A stretch of DNA of 64,000 nt, from positions 1-64,000 of IMG/VR virus record IMGVR_UViG_3300036398_003487. One strand, written 5' to 3'. Shown here piece after piece: positions 26,226 through 35,900 of this stretch. Numbering within the stretch: position 1 is the stretch's first letter; every line of letters starts with the position of its first letter. Made by a program: the position numbers and the translations under genes. Source of the DNA: a virus. Under the pieces are notes generated by a model. The model saw only the letters and a list, made by a program, of their open reading frames with translations. It was not told the origin of the DNA and searched no databases.

Positions 26226-27185
26226 TTAAAAATCGTCAGTAAAGGATAGGGTTTCATTTAACTTGGCCTTTTGATATTCAACGGTACGTGACTCAAAGAA
26301 ATTACCCTTTGTTTCAACTGCAATTTGTTCCATGAATTTGAACGGTTGTTCTACATTAAATTGTTTTTTACATCCAAACTTTACCAATAATCCATCAACC
26401 ACAAACTCAAGATATTGTTTCATTAAGTTTTGGTTCATACCAATTAAAGAAACAGGTAGTGATTCAGTGATGAATTCTTTTTCAATTTCAAGAGCTGAAA
26501 GTAGAATTTCTTTAATTCTCTTTTCACTCGGTTTGTTTTCAATGTGATTATTTAATAAATGAATTGCAAAGTCACAATGTAAGTTTTCATCTTTGAAAAT
26601 CAAAGCATTAGCGTTACACAATCCTTGCATGATACCTCTTGATTTCAACCAAAAGATAGAACAGAATGAACCTGAAAAGAAGATACCCTCAACTGCAGCA
26701 AACGCAACCAATCTTTCTTGAAAAGATGCGTTTTCAATCCAATCCAAAGCCCATTTAGCCTTCTTTTGAACTGCCGGTAGGTTATCTAATGCAGTGAAAC
26801 ATTTGTTCTTCTCATCCTCATTTGACACGTAAGTATCAATAAGAAGTGAGTACATTAGACTATGGATGTTTTCCATAGCCAACTGAATTCCATAAAAGAA
26901 TTTTGCCTCAGGATATTGTACTTCTCTGTAGAAATTCTCAGCCAAGTTTTCATTTACGATACCATCTGATGCTGCAAAAAACGATAAAATATTTTTCACA
27001 AAATACTGTTCGTTCTCTGATAAGTTTTCCCAATCACGTAGGTCACCGCTTAAATCAATTTCTTCTGCCGTCCAAAACGCGGCTTGATGCATCTTATAAT
27101 ATTCCCAAATATCGTTGTACTTGATTGGGAATATCACAAAACGATTTGGATTTTCTTCTAATAATTTTTCCATTTTTTGTTCCAT
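26226..27185 (-). CDS. nrdB: Ribonucleoside-diphosphate reductase class Ia, small subunit
   Basis: Predicted 319-residue beta subunit carrying the diiron-tyrosyl radical cofactor. Ligands and radical residue are visible: D44 in EEIDLS, E105, H108 and tyrosine Y112 in [15 protein letters not shown], the later [10 protein letters not shown] glutamate, and the DENLHCDF Glu-His pair. The [14 protein letters not shown] form resembles the eukaryotic/Bacteroidetes type more than the E. coli EAIHS form. The C-terminal FTDDF fits the tail that binds NrdA. The gene lies 13 bases after the helicase gene and 19 before nrdA. Met5 is an alternative start. Confidence 0.93.
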   Translation of the reverse strand: MEQKMEKLLEENPNRFVIFPIKYNDIWEYYKMHQAAFWTAEEIDLSGDLRDWENLSENEQYFVKNILSFFAASDGIVNENLAENFYREVQYPEAKFFYGIQLAMENIHSLMYSLLIDTYVSNEDEKNKCFTALDNLPAVQKKAKWALDWIENASFQERLVAFAAVEGIFFSGSFCSIFWLKSRGIMQGLCNANALIFKDENLHCDFAIHLLNNHIENKPSEKRIKEILLSALEIEKEFITESLPVSLIGMNQNLMKQYLEFVVDGLLVKFGCKKQFNVEQPFKFMEQIAVETKGNFFESRTVEYQKAKLNETLSFTDDF

Positions 27186-27198
27186 ATTGTTTTAATAA

Positions 27199-28569
27199 TT
27201 ATACTGTTGTTTGTTTTCTTTTCTCCATAATTTCTTTAATTCTACTTCTATTTCTTTCTTCCTTCTGTTCTTCAAGTCCTAAGAATGTTGTAGTACTTTC
27301 TGTATCAATTTCTAACATTTCGTTATTGAACTTACAGTTTTCAAATACTACCCCGTCTTTACCAATTCTTGACTTTGTGATAGCAATAGTTGCAAGATTT
27401 AATTCTTTTTGTTGTAATGACTTAGCCACCGTGATGATAACGTGTCCTACCTGAGCTTTCTTAATAGAACCACCCATTTGGTCAGTTGTTACCACATCAG
27501 ATGAAATAGAACTTCTATTACCCTGTGTTGCCGTCCAACCTGCAATATCCAATTCATGACACATTGATTCAAATGCTCTCATAACTGAACCCTCAGATTT
27601 CCATTCATCGTCCATCATCTTTTCAGGTGTTACACAATCAATATAATCCAAAATAACCACATCAATCCTTGTCCCATCGGCAATCAACTTTCTAATCTGA
27701 TTCTTAATCTGATTCATAGTTAATGTGTCCGAAGGTAACTTCTTCATAATCAACTTGTTTGGCATGGTTTCTTTAATCTCTGAGATTTTAGCCATAACCT
27801 TTTCTTTATGATTACCAAGTTCGTCAGGTGCTATACCCGTCCAACACGTAAAGTGTTTTCTCTGAATAATCTTATAGTTATCCTCAAAGAAAATTTGTAA
27901 AACATTAAACCCTAAATTAAAAGCGTGATTAGCAATCTTTGTTGTCAGTGTTGATTTACCAACACCAGTGGGTGCTAATATAACACCAATTTCTCCTTTT
28001 GCCAAACCACCTTTCAAAAGATTGTCAATACCCGGTATTCCCATAGGGATTGGATGTCTATAATCATCCGCCAATACCTCATCTAAGTCTTGAAACACAT
28101 CTCCCGTTCCTCTATCCACGTTTCCAACCTGTAAAGCTCCTCTAACCATTTCTTCCAAGGTGTCGTAGTTTTCAAACTCACCATGGTCAATGATTTTCTT
28201 AGCTTTATCCATAACTTTTTGAAGTTCTTGTTGTTTACAAAACTTCAATGCCTTTTCCTGAACAAACTGAGTACCCTCTTCGGTAACATTCTGTATATCA
28301 GAAATAGTGTCAAGAGTTATCTTTAATAATAACTCCTGACTAATTTCACTCTTAGCTTTTTGTTGAATTGTCTCAAAACTAGGACTGTGTTCAAACTTTG
28401 AATAGTATTCTTTTACCATCTGAACAAATAATCTAAAGTATTTGTTTTCAAAATAAGTAGATTCCATCACCTCAATAATTGAGTGTGAAAAATCCTTATC
28501 AAGTATCATTTGATTAAGAAGTTGTAATTGGAAGGTCTCTCCCAAATAGTCAAAATTTTTGTCAGCCAT
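27199..28569 (-). CDS. Replicative DnaB-type helicase (gp41-like)
   Basis: Predicted 456-residue hexameric 5'-3' helicase, similar in length to T4 gp41 (475). The N-terminal helical domain (residues 1-150, DYLGETFQLQLLNQMILD) is DnaB-N-like. A RecA-like motor follows, with Walker A at residues 199-206 (APTGVGKS) and Walker B VVILDYIDCV, plus a QMGGSIKKAQVGHVII stretch like DnaB motif 4. It unwinds the fork with the polymerase and a primase not found in this window. A TATTTAT element lies 18 bases before the ATG, unlike the other replication genes. Confidence 0.9.
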   Translation of the reverse strand: MADKNFDYLGETFQLQLLNQMILDKDFSHSIIEVMESTYFENKYFRLFVQMVKEYYSKFEHSPSFETIQQKAKSEISQELLLKITLDTISDIQNVTEEGTQFVQEKALKFCKQQELQKVMDKAKKIIDHGEFENYDTLEEMVRGALQVGNVDRGTGDVFQDLDEVLADDYRHPIPMGIPGIDNLLKGGLAKGEIGVILAPTGVGKSTLTTKIANHAFNLGFNVLQIFFEDNYKIIQRKHFTCWTGIAPDELGNHKEKVMAKISEIKETMPNKLIMKKLPSDTLTMNQIKNQIRKLIADGTRIDVVILDYIDCVTPEKMMDDEWKSEGSVMRAFESMCHELDIAGWTATQGNRSSISSDVVTTDQMGGSIKKAQVGHVIITVAKSLQQKELNLATIAITKSRIGKDGVVFENCKFNNEMLEIDTESTTTFLGLEEQKEERNRSRIKEIMEKRKQTTV

Positions 28570-28587
28570 ATTATGTTTGTTTTTAGA

Positions 28588-28594
28588 ATAAATA
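28588..28594 (-). promoter_or_regulatory. TATTTAT element before the helicase gene
   Basis: Gene-strand GATATTTATTC directly follows the previous stop codon and lies 18 bases before the ATG at 28569. Confidence 0.45.
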
Positions 28595-29047
28595 TCAACG
28601 AGCCAGCTGATAACCCATGTATTCGTGTGTTAAATTTCTAGATGACAACACGTCAGTAAGACCAAAAAGGATACCTTTTAGGAACGGGCGTATGTCTACG
28701 GTGTATCTCACCTTAGGTGGATAAAGTTTAGCATCAAACGTATAATGACACATTGTCGTATCACCATTTTTGATATAGATGTTAAACGACTCAGGTCCAT
28801 CAGTAAATGATGTGTTCAATACCTCAGGGTCTTCACTAATCTGATATTGATTGTCCAACATATAGTTTACAGTTTTCATCTTGAAATTTTCTTTCAATTC
28901 TGAAATGAAACCATCCATCAAATCAATCAACTCAGCCGAGTTGTGAGCCTTTGGGCTATACCCCTTAACGTTAAAAAAACGTTGTACGATAAAATTGTTG
29001 TTTACCGTCATCAAGAATTCCAGTTTGGTAATGTCTTGTTCTTTCAT
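28595..29047 (-). CDS. Conserved-looking hypothetical protein in replication operon
   Basis: Predicted 150-residue protein with no recognised motif. It is a mixed alpha/beta protein beginning MKEQDITKLEFLMTVNNNF, with VRYTVDIRPFLKGILFGLTD near its end. It lies eight bases after the 5' nuclease gene and just before the helicase, so a role in replication or repair is suggested by position only. Confidence 0.6.
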   Translation of the reverse strand: MKEQDITKLEFLMTVNNNFIVQRFFNVKGYSPKAHNSAELIDLMDGFISELKENFKMKTVNYMLDNQYQISEDPEVLNTSFTDGPESFNIYIKNGDTTMCHYTFDAKLYPPKVRYTVDIRPFLKGILFGLTDVLSSRNLTHEYMGYQLAR

Positions 29048-29055
29048 AATTTATG

Positions 29056-30060
29056 TTATTTTTTGTTTGTTTTTGTTTTTTCTTTTCTTGTTAACTTCAT
29101 GAACGGTTGGATGAAGTATGTCCATGAGTCGTCACCCTTTGGTAGGTATTTAAATAACCCGTCTTGAACCATATACTTAATTAAGTTCTTGTAACTTCTA
29201 CCTTCAATATCTAATTTTTCGGTAACAATTGATAGTATTTCTTCTTTGTCTTCATCACTCAATAAAGGATTAGATAAGTCAACAATCTGTTCATTAACTT
29301 GGAAAAATTCTTTTTCAAAAATACCTGATTTTGTTTTACCTGTTAAAAGATTCTTTAGAGCTTGATTGTCTTTATTCTCTTTTAATAAATTTTCAGCTCT
29401 TGTTAAAATATCGTTATAAGAAACTTCTGTTTCAAGTATTTGAGGAAAAAATTTAACTAAAGTTTTTTCACCCAAAAGATAGATGCCTTCAATATTATCT
29501 GATTTATCACCAATTAATATCTTCAATGTCTTTACGTTATAGTGTGGGTACTCAAAGTCGTCAAATTTAATCTTATCCCCCTGTTTAAACGTAGCTTTAA
29601 CTGATGGTGAGTATATGGACACGTTTTCGGAAATAAGTTGTGTTAAGTCTCTGTCTGATGAAAAAATTAATTTATCTTCATTTTCAGATACTTGACAATA
29701 ATAAGCAATTAAATCATCAGCTTCTCTTCCACTAATCTCTAATTGTCTTATATAGACTTCTTCCAAATATTGTTTGATACGATTTTTTTGTTTTAGATAG
29801 GACATAAAGATAGCATCCTCCATAACCAATCGTCGGTTTTGTTTGTATTTGGGATAAAGAATTCCACGTAAACTCGTGGAATCTTCACCATCCCATAATA
29901 CTACTACTTTATCAAAGTTTTGTTCGTTAATGAATTTACGAAGTGTATTCATAAAATGATACAACGCTCCAATGTGTTCTCCATTGTGGAAGTAATCCTT
30001 CACACCATGAAACCCAATTTTCATTAGATTGTTTCCGTCAACAAGTAGTGTTTTTTTCAC
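29056..30060 (-). CDS. 5'-3' exonuclease / RNase H (FEN-like)
   Basis: Predicted 334-residue flap/5' nuclease, comparable to T4 RNase H (305). The acidic metal-binding residues of the family are visible: D8 (VDGNN), D57 (WDGED), E113, D115 and D116 (EADD), D136 and D138 (SSDRDLT), and D185 and D188 (GDKSDNIEGI, the start of the helix-hairpin-helix). It removes RNA primers and flaps from lagging-strand fragments. The start codon is GTG at 30060, nine bases after the uvsX-like stop, and no ATG is available upstream. This is one of few non-ATG starts in the window. Confidence 0.88.
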   Translation of the reverse strand: MKKTLLVDGNNLMKIGFHGVKDYFHNGEHIGALYHFMNTLRKFINEQNFDKVVVLWDGEDSTSLRGILYPKYKQNRRLVMEDAIFMSYLKQKNRIKQYLEEVYIRQLEISGREADDLIAYYCQVSENEDKLIFSSDRDLTQLISENVSIYSPSVKATFKQGDKIKFDDFEYPHYNVKTLKILIGDKSDNIEGIYLLGEKTLVKFFPQILETEVSYNDILTRAENLLKENKDNQALKNLLTGKTKSGIFEKEFFQVNEQIVDLSNPLLSDEDKEEILSIVTEKLDIEGRSYKNLIKYMVQDGLFKYLPKGDDSWTYFIQPFMKLTRKEKTKTNKK

Positions 30061-30069
30061 GAACTAAAA

Positions 30070-31062
30070 TTAAAATTGTTCGTTTGTAAAAGTTTCTTCA
30101 GTCTCGTCAAGAGTTATTTCACCTGTTCCTGTAAGGATTGCGTTCCAATATTGTGAATACTCTTTCTTATATGTTTCAAGAGCATCTTTATCGTCAGCAA
30201 TATATCCTTGAGCAGTTGCGATAATCTTACCATCTTTATACCCTAATCCATTGATATGGTTCTTTAGGACAGATATTTTTGTTCTGATAGCGTAAGATAC
30301 CGTTCTACCATTTTTAGTGGCAGTAATGTGGTTAATACCAGCATTTTTCTGATTACCAAACAAGAATACAAGAGCCGATGCCAACCAAAGAGCTTCACCA
30401 CCTTTTGCTTTAATTGTTGGTTGTCCAAATGGATTGTCAGGTAATTCAACCCAAGGTTGATTAACTACCACCATTGTGTTTGTGTATGGATAATCTTCCT
30501 TACGAGATTTGGTAATACGAGCCTGAATACCCATACCAATCTTATCAGCTAATACAGATGCGTTATGTTGTTTTCCACCCTTACCGTCAAATGTCATCTT
30601 ACAAGGAACTGAACCAACTGAATCCCAAAGGAAACAAAGAGAATAAGGAATATTACCTTTTTCTTGTTCGTCTAATAGTTCGTTAATGTAATCTGTAACT
30701 TGTTCAATATAGTCAAAGTTATCATTAAAGATAAATTGACCATCCCATTCTCCGTCTACCATTTTAGCTTCAAGACCAAGTTCTACTGCATGGTCCCAGC
30801 TCCATTTTTTCTCGGTGATAATAAAAACAGGCAAATGCCCCTTCTTCTGTACAGACACAGCGGCTTTGACAAGCGCGGTCGTTTTTGAAGAGTTCGAGTG
30901 ACCCAAGAACATGTTGATGTTACCCAAAGCAGGACCAGGTAAACCGCAACTATTATGGAAAGCTTCACCGACCTCATAAAAGTCTGTTTCTTTATATTTT
31001 GTCTTGGTTGAATATTTGTCTTTGATTGCATCTAATGAAAATTCTTTTTTCTTTATTGCCAT
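30070..31062 (-). CDS. RecA-like recombinase, UvsX-type
   Basis: Predicted 330-residue strand-exchange ATPase. It has a Walker A-like loop at residues 54-61 (GHSNSSKT), where Ser replaces the usual second Gly, as a Phe does in T4 UvsX. Walker B is LCFLWDS (D147), and a NQPWVELPDNPFG..KAKGG stretch fits the L2 region. Length is shorter than T4 UvsX (391). It works with the gp32-like protein encoded next upstream and the 5' nuclease downstream in recombination-dependent replication. A strong hairpin separates it from the SSB gene. No TATTTAT element precedes it. Confidence 0.85.
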   Translation of the reverse strand: MAIKKKEFSLDAIKDKYSTKTKYKETDFYEVGEAFHNSCGLPGPALGNINMFLGHSNSSKTTALVKAAVSVQKKGHLPVFIITEKKWSWDHAVELGLEAKMVDGEWDGQFIFNDNFDYIEQVTDYINELLDEQEKGNIPYSLCFLWDSVGSVPCKMTFDGKGGKQHNASVLADKIGMGIQARITKSRKEDYPYTNTMVVVNQPWVELPDNPFGQPTIKAKGGEALWLASALVFLFGNQKNAGINHITATKNGRTVSYAIRTKISVLKNHINGLGYKDGKIIATAQGYIADDKDALETYKKEYSQYWNAILTGTGEITLDETEETFTNEQF

Positions 31063-31102
31063 AAATGTCTATGATTTAATTTGTTTGTTGTTTAAAAATA
31101 GC

Positions 31103-31141
31103 AAAGGTTGGACACTTTGTGTATGTTAGTGTCCAACCTTT
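31103..31141. terminator. Strong hairpin terminator between SSB and uvsX-like genes
   Basis: A 13-bp perfect stem (AAAGGTTGGACAC and its complement) encloses a 13-base loop. T-rich sequence follows on both strands, with TTTT on the plus strand and TTTGCTATTTTT on the minus strand. It ends the minus-strand SSB transcript six bases after the stop; high SSB expression with its own terminator is usual in T4-type phages. Confidence 0.85.
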
Positions 31142-31147
31142 TATAAA

Positions 31148-31987
31148 TTAGAATGGTAAATCACCATCTGGTTCTGCTTCTGCCTGTGGGTCAACATATG
31201 AACCACCGATAGTACCTTCGTCAGATGAACTATCACCATAAACGTATTTACCTAAATCAGATGACCATCTTGGAGTTTCTCCACGAGCAATTGCTTCCAA
31301 ATACTCAACAGGTTTCTTAGAGTAAACATCCATCCAAGTAAGTGGGTCTTCAGTCCAAGCCTTAGCAGTCTCAGCGTCTGTGTGAACAGGTGTTGGGTCA
31401 TCATGCATAACAGTCTGAATAACTGTGTAAGTAGCACCTTTTGGTGTCTTTGCCTTTGTCAATTCTATGATAAGGTCACGACCATTAACAGGGTCAGTGA
31501 TATCACCTTTAGCTTTCCAAATCGGAATGATTTTATCAAGAATACCTTCGTTCTTGTAGTTGTGTTTAAAACGCCAGAACTTAACTCCGTCCGCTTCGTT
31601 ATCACGGTCAACCACTTTAACGATATAGAATTTACGTGGCTTATACGCCTTTGCAAGTTCTTTATCAGACTCTTTACCTGTTGACATTAATTCATCATGA
31701 ATTTCAGTCAAAGGTGAACGCTCGTTATCGTTCTTTCCTGGGTCATAGATTTTATTCCATTTACCCTCAACTTGTACTTCGTGGTACCATACTTCTTTGA
31801 AGGGTGATGACCCATCAGGTGTAGGTAGAATACGAAGACGTTTCTGTCCTGAGTTCTCATTTTGCATCAAGATTGCTGCAAAATATTTTTTCATTCTGTC
31901 TTCTTGAGACATTTTGTTTGCAGAGTTACCTCCACTTTTCGCTTTTTCATACTGTGCGAGTACAGCATCTAGGGAATTTGTCGCCAT
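31148..31987 (-). CDS. Single-stranded DNA-binding protein, gp32-like
   Basis: Predicted 279-residue SSB (T4 gp32 is 301). The N-terminus is basic with an LAQYEKAKSGG start like the gp32 cooperativity region. The core has aromatic-rich OB-fold strands (RLRILPTP, FKEVWYHEVQ, VKFWRFKHNY), and the C-terminus is acidic, ending DGDLPF. No cysteine is present, so the zinc site of T4 gp32 is absent. The DLPF tip resembles bacterial SSB tips (DIPF), through which partner enzymes dock. The gene is isolated by a terminator downstream and a 69-base leader upstream. Confidence 0.85.
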   Translation of the reverse strand: MATNSLDAVLAQYEKAKSGGNSANKMSQEDRMKKYFAAILMQNENSGQKRLRILPTPDGSSPFKEVWYHEVQVEGKWNKIYDPGKNDNERSPLTEIHDELMSTGKESDKELAKAYKPRKFYIVKVVDRDNEADGVKFWRFKHNYKNEGILDKIIPIWKAKGDITDPVNGRDLIIELTKAKTPKGATYTVIQTVMHDDPTPVHTDAETAKAWTEDPLTWMDVYSKKPVEYLEAIARGETPRWSSDLGKYVYGDSSSDEGTIGGSYVDPQAEAEPDGDLPF

Positions 31988-32056
31988 TTTGTGTGTATAA
32001 TTTATTAGTTAATATTCAAGTATAAGTGTGTCAGCCGTAATAGTCAAATTTGAAAT

Positions 32057-32719
32057 TTAGAATTTCAAAGGTTTGTATTGTGTTTCTTCTCCGTAATTGT
32101 TAAAAGTTGTTTTAATTTCTGAAGGAGTAAAATCTTCAACTTCATCAGTTGTTAAAACATATTCATTTTTTCCTGACTTTTCAATATCTTCTTGTTTGTC
32201 AACAAAAAAGTCAGTCAATTTTTGATTGAATGGCCCTGAGTCTAAACTTCTTAGTTCAAGTTTTTCTTGTGGAGTTTTTTCTCTGTATTTTTCAATCTTA
32301 GCTTCGATATCATTTAATTTAGTAAAAATATTTTCCATATTACTTAACTTACTTTCTAAATCAGTTAATTGGTTAAATAAATTATTAAAATATTCTTCTT
32401 GTTTTGTTTCAATATTTTGTTGTGATTTTACTAAATCAGTAATTTCTAATTCTTCAGTTTCTGATGATTCATTTTCGTCATCAAGTTTTTCAACATCAGG
32501 GTCTGATGCCACATCAATAGGTTCTGCAGTTGGTGGTGTTGCCGCTCCCATACCAGCGTCAGGTGCCGGTGGTAAAGCTTCAGCATCAGGTGCCGGTGGT
32601 AAAGCCGCGTTAGGGTCACCTTCAGGTGCCGGTGGTAATCCCGTTTCTTGTTCGGTAATATAATTATTAATTTTATTATATCTTCTTAACTCTTCAATAA
32701 TTGTTTCTGAAATTGCCAT
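32057..32719 (-). CDS. Acidic Pro-Ala-rich, coiled-coil protein (possible head core protein)
   Basis: Predicted 220-residue acidic protein. Residues 1-25 (MAISETIIEELRRYNKINNY then ITEQE) form an amphipathic helix with IxE sites. Repeats of LPPAPDAE follow to about residue 60, then an acidic linker, a long coiled coil (about 95-160, FNNLFNQLTDLESKLSNMEN) and a short C-terminal domain. I do not recognise it. Head scaffold/core proteins of T4-type phages are acidic and coiled-coil with short cleavable N-termini, so that is one possible role. It begins one base after the stop of the 74-residue gene. Confidence 0.55.
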   Translation of the reverse strand: MAISETIIEELRRYNKINNYITEQETGLPPAPEGDPNAALPPAPDAEALPPAPDAGMGAATPPTAEPIDVASDPDVEKLDDENESSETEELEITDLVKSQQNIETKQEEYFNNLFNQLTDLESKLSNMENIFTKLNDIEAKIEKYREKTPQEKLELRSLDSGPFNQKLTDFFVDKQEDIEKSGKNEYVLTTDEVEDFTPSEIKTTFNNYGEETQYKPLKF

Positions 32720-32720
32720 C

Positions 32721-32945
32721 TTAACCGTTCAGTAATTGTTTGAAACCTTGTGTTGTTTCTACGTTTATTTTTTTATTAGTATTAAGAGTATTGTTAACTC
32801 TTTCAATTAATCCATCCTTCATTCTGATTGTATAACAATCACCAGTATCTAAATCACACACTTCTTTAAAACCATTTCCTTTATCAGTTTCAGTAATTCG
32901 TGTACTCTTACCCAAGTATCTATCTAAAATTTGTTTAGTGTTCAT
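32721..32945 (-). CDS. Small hypothetical protein (74 aa)
   Basis: Predicted 74-residue protein beginning MNTKQILDRYLGKSTRITET and containing CDLDTGDCYTIRMKDGLIER. I do not recognise the family. A TATTTAT element lies 14 bases before the ATG, and the gene heads a two-gene unit with the acidic coiled-coil protein. Both may therefore be virion or assembly proteins expressed with the tail genes. Confidence 0.55.
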   Translation of the reverse strand: MNTKQILDRYLGKSTRITETDKGNGFKEVCDLDTGDCYTIRMKDGLIERVNNTLNTNKKINVETTQGFKQLLNG

Positions 32946-32959
32946 AATATTATTTTATT

Positions 32960-32966
32960 ATAAATA
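32960..32966 (-). promoter_or_regulatory. TATTTAT element before the 74-residue gene
   Basis: Gene-strand ATATTTATAAT lies 14 bases before the ATG at 32945, right after the hub gene. Confidence 0.55.
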
Positions 32967-32982
32967 TTCATCAATAATGAAA

Positions 32983-35900
32983 TTACTCATTAATAGGAAT
33001 AATACTTTGGTAAATATCAAATCCTTTTTTAATTTTACTTAACAGTTTTTGATAATTTTCTTTATTTGTTTGTGAATAGTCATTAAAAATTGTTGGAGTG
33101 TTAACTACTTTATTATATGGAAAATATTCAATCCAAAATTTAGAAAATTCAGTTGCAAAAATATCCTTGTCAGTTATATTATTTACTGTATTATTAATAT
33201 TGTCAGGATACGCAGCAATCATAAATTCATATAAACTGTTTTCTCTTTCAAAAACTGCATATGTTTGTGTGTATTGACTAGAGTTATTAGTTAAACACAT
33301 GAAATTTGAAGTGAGGTAATTTTTAAGTTCACCAGGATAATCGTAATCTAATGTTACCCCCGCAATATTATTACCAAAAAACTGTAAACGATGTGTAGTT
33401 TCATTTATAGATAATCCAGATTCAATCCAACAACTAATAAAAATACAAAGTCTAACCTTATCAGTTGTAGGTAATACTTTAATTGCCGAAACAATAACAT
33501 CCGCACCTTCATTTTTATTAGTTTCTGAATATTTTGTATAATTAGAATAAGCTTCATCTTTATTACAATTTGGTGTATTAGACATTATTTTACCACCAAT
33601 TATAGAATTAGTTATACTATTTTTTATTTGTACAGAATTATTAGGTATACCTGTAGTAGACCCTCCTTGATTTTTAAATGTACTACCTAAATTAGTTAAT
33701 AATTGTTTTTTAATTGTTTGGAAAAGTGTGTCCACTTTTGGTAATGTTGCAATAGCTTGTCTCGTACCTGTAAATGATGTTGAAAATTCTTCTAATCCTA
33801 TATTATGATTAACTTCAGTTATAAAATAAGAACCAGCGAATAATGGTATGTTTCTTAAAACAAAATACATTGATGGTTGAATCATAACATTACCCATTGC
33901 CTCTACGGATGCCGCATAACTTCTAGTTTTATAAATGTTGTATAAACTAACACTTTGTGTCGATGTTTGAATTCCCGCACTTGAGTTAGCTAAATTATAC
34001 TCAGCCATTAGGGATTCACTTGTAGCCTTACCTAAATCCTGACTTACATTTATTTTTTTAAAAACTCCTTGATTTTGTAATTCAAAGTCAACCGCAAAAC
34101 CAACTATTCTATTTTCTAAAGAAAAATTTCTTTTTTGAGATGCGTCAACTCCAACAGAATTTTCCGCACATATTGTAATATCTAAACCATCATCTTTATA
34201 TCCATTAAGTTTGGATTTATTATCCGTTTGTTGTGAAGGTTTATCTACAAATATATTTAACATTTTTGGTTTTGAACTTTGATAATCAACAGTATCAAAT
34301 GTTCCAAACAAATTATTTGCAAATTCATTTGGTTCAGTATTTTTTGAAGTTTCATCCTGTCCAGTTGGGGTTTGTCTTCCATAAAAATTAATGTATGACG
34401 GCATTAAAAAACTAACAAAATTATGGTCTTTGATTATTGAACCAACAACAGTAAAAACGTTAGCTTTAACATTCGCCCCTTTTAAATATGAATTTACTTT
34501 TGCAATATCAACAAATATATCACCAACATTTCTGTTTGCTCTGTCAACAAATAAGTAATCTTTAAATAGTGGAGCGTCAGAGTTTTCATCAATTTTTGTA
34601 TAATCATTTCCAGCTATCCATTTATCATTAATTGCTTTAAACATGTCATATAATTCAACTTTACTCTGGAACCCTTCTAAAACCGAATCAATTTTTTCAG
34701 TATTCGTATTACCTCCACCTAATCTTTTTTGTAAAGATGTGATAAAATTTGTGAAAGTTTCTCCCGATAAGTTATCAGTAACACTTAAATAAGTGTCTAT
34801 TTTATTTCTAAAAACATCAATATTCCCAGAATTACCCAAAATTGATGTTGTCCCATACATTTTAATTAAATTTCTAAATAATTTAATGTTATCAACTGTG
34901 AAACCTATATTAAAAACTCTAAAGAAATTAGTTAAATAATTTTCATTTGTCACTGAAGTATTTGTATCATATTCTAACCCATTAATTGTTGAAAACCCAA
35001 CGTAAAGTTCCATAGTCTTCCATTCGTTTGGATAAAGAGACTTTGATTCATTATAAGTTAGACCAAAGTTAGTCGGTACTGAATTTGGAGTTGTTTCATA
35101 GTTTGGGATATTATATCTATTTACAATTGCCGGTGATGGATTTGATGAAAGTATGTTAAATAAATTTTTATCAAATCCCGTAGGATTTCCTCGTTTAATT
35201 AGTACATCATATTGTAATGAATTTGTTATTGTTGTATTAACATCATAACTTTGTGAAGTGGCAATACTTTTAACAATTTCGTTATAGTCAACACCAATAA
35301 TATTTTCAGATTTTTCATTATAGAATGTTATTTTTTTAAGTATTGACTCAAAAGAATAAACACTTGAACTTCCCTGATTTGCAAATTTTAAAAATTCAAT
35401 TTCAAAATTATTTAATTCTTCAGTATCAAAAACAGAAAATAATTCCTCAATATTTGAATAGACAAATTCACTAAATAACTCAAAACTTACCTGTTCTTGT
35501 TTATCAGGATAAACTTTTTTAAGATATTCATTATAACCAGATTTTCTAATTGGTGTTGTATTAAAATACCCATAGTTAGGTGCCCCCCAAAATAACCTTA
35601 CCGAACCATTATGAACACTTGGGTTATTTGATAGTGATATTATATTATTTTTATTATTATCAAAACATTCTTTTTCAATTTGATTAGTTGTAGTACCAAA
35701 AGAAGGGCATATTGTATAAGACTCTTCACCTTCTGAATTACTAACTTTAATTAAAACAGTCCAAGTTTTTAAATTAATATTTGTTGATTGTATGTTTGAT
35801 TGATTAGCATTAAATAAAATAATTTCTCTTTTATCAAGTGCAGTTTGTAATGCGTTTTGTATCTCTAATGAAGTAGTAACTGAGTTTGGGTTGTATAAAT

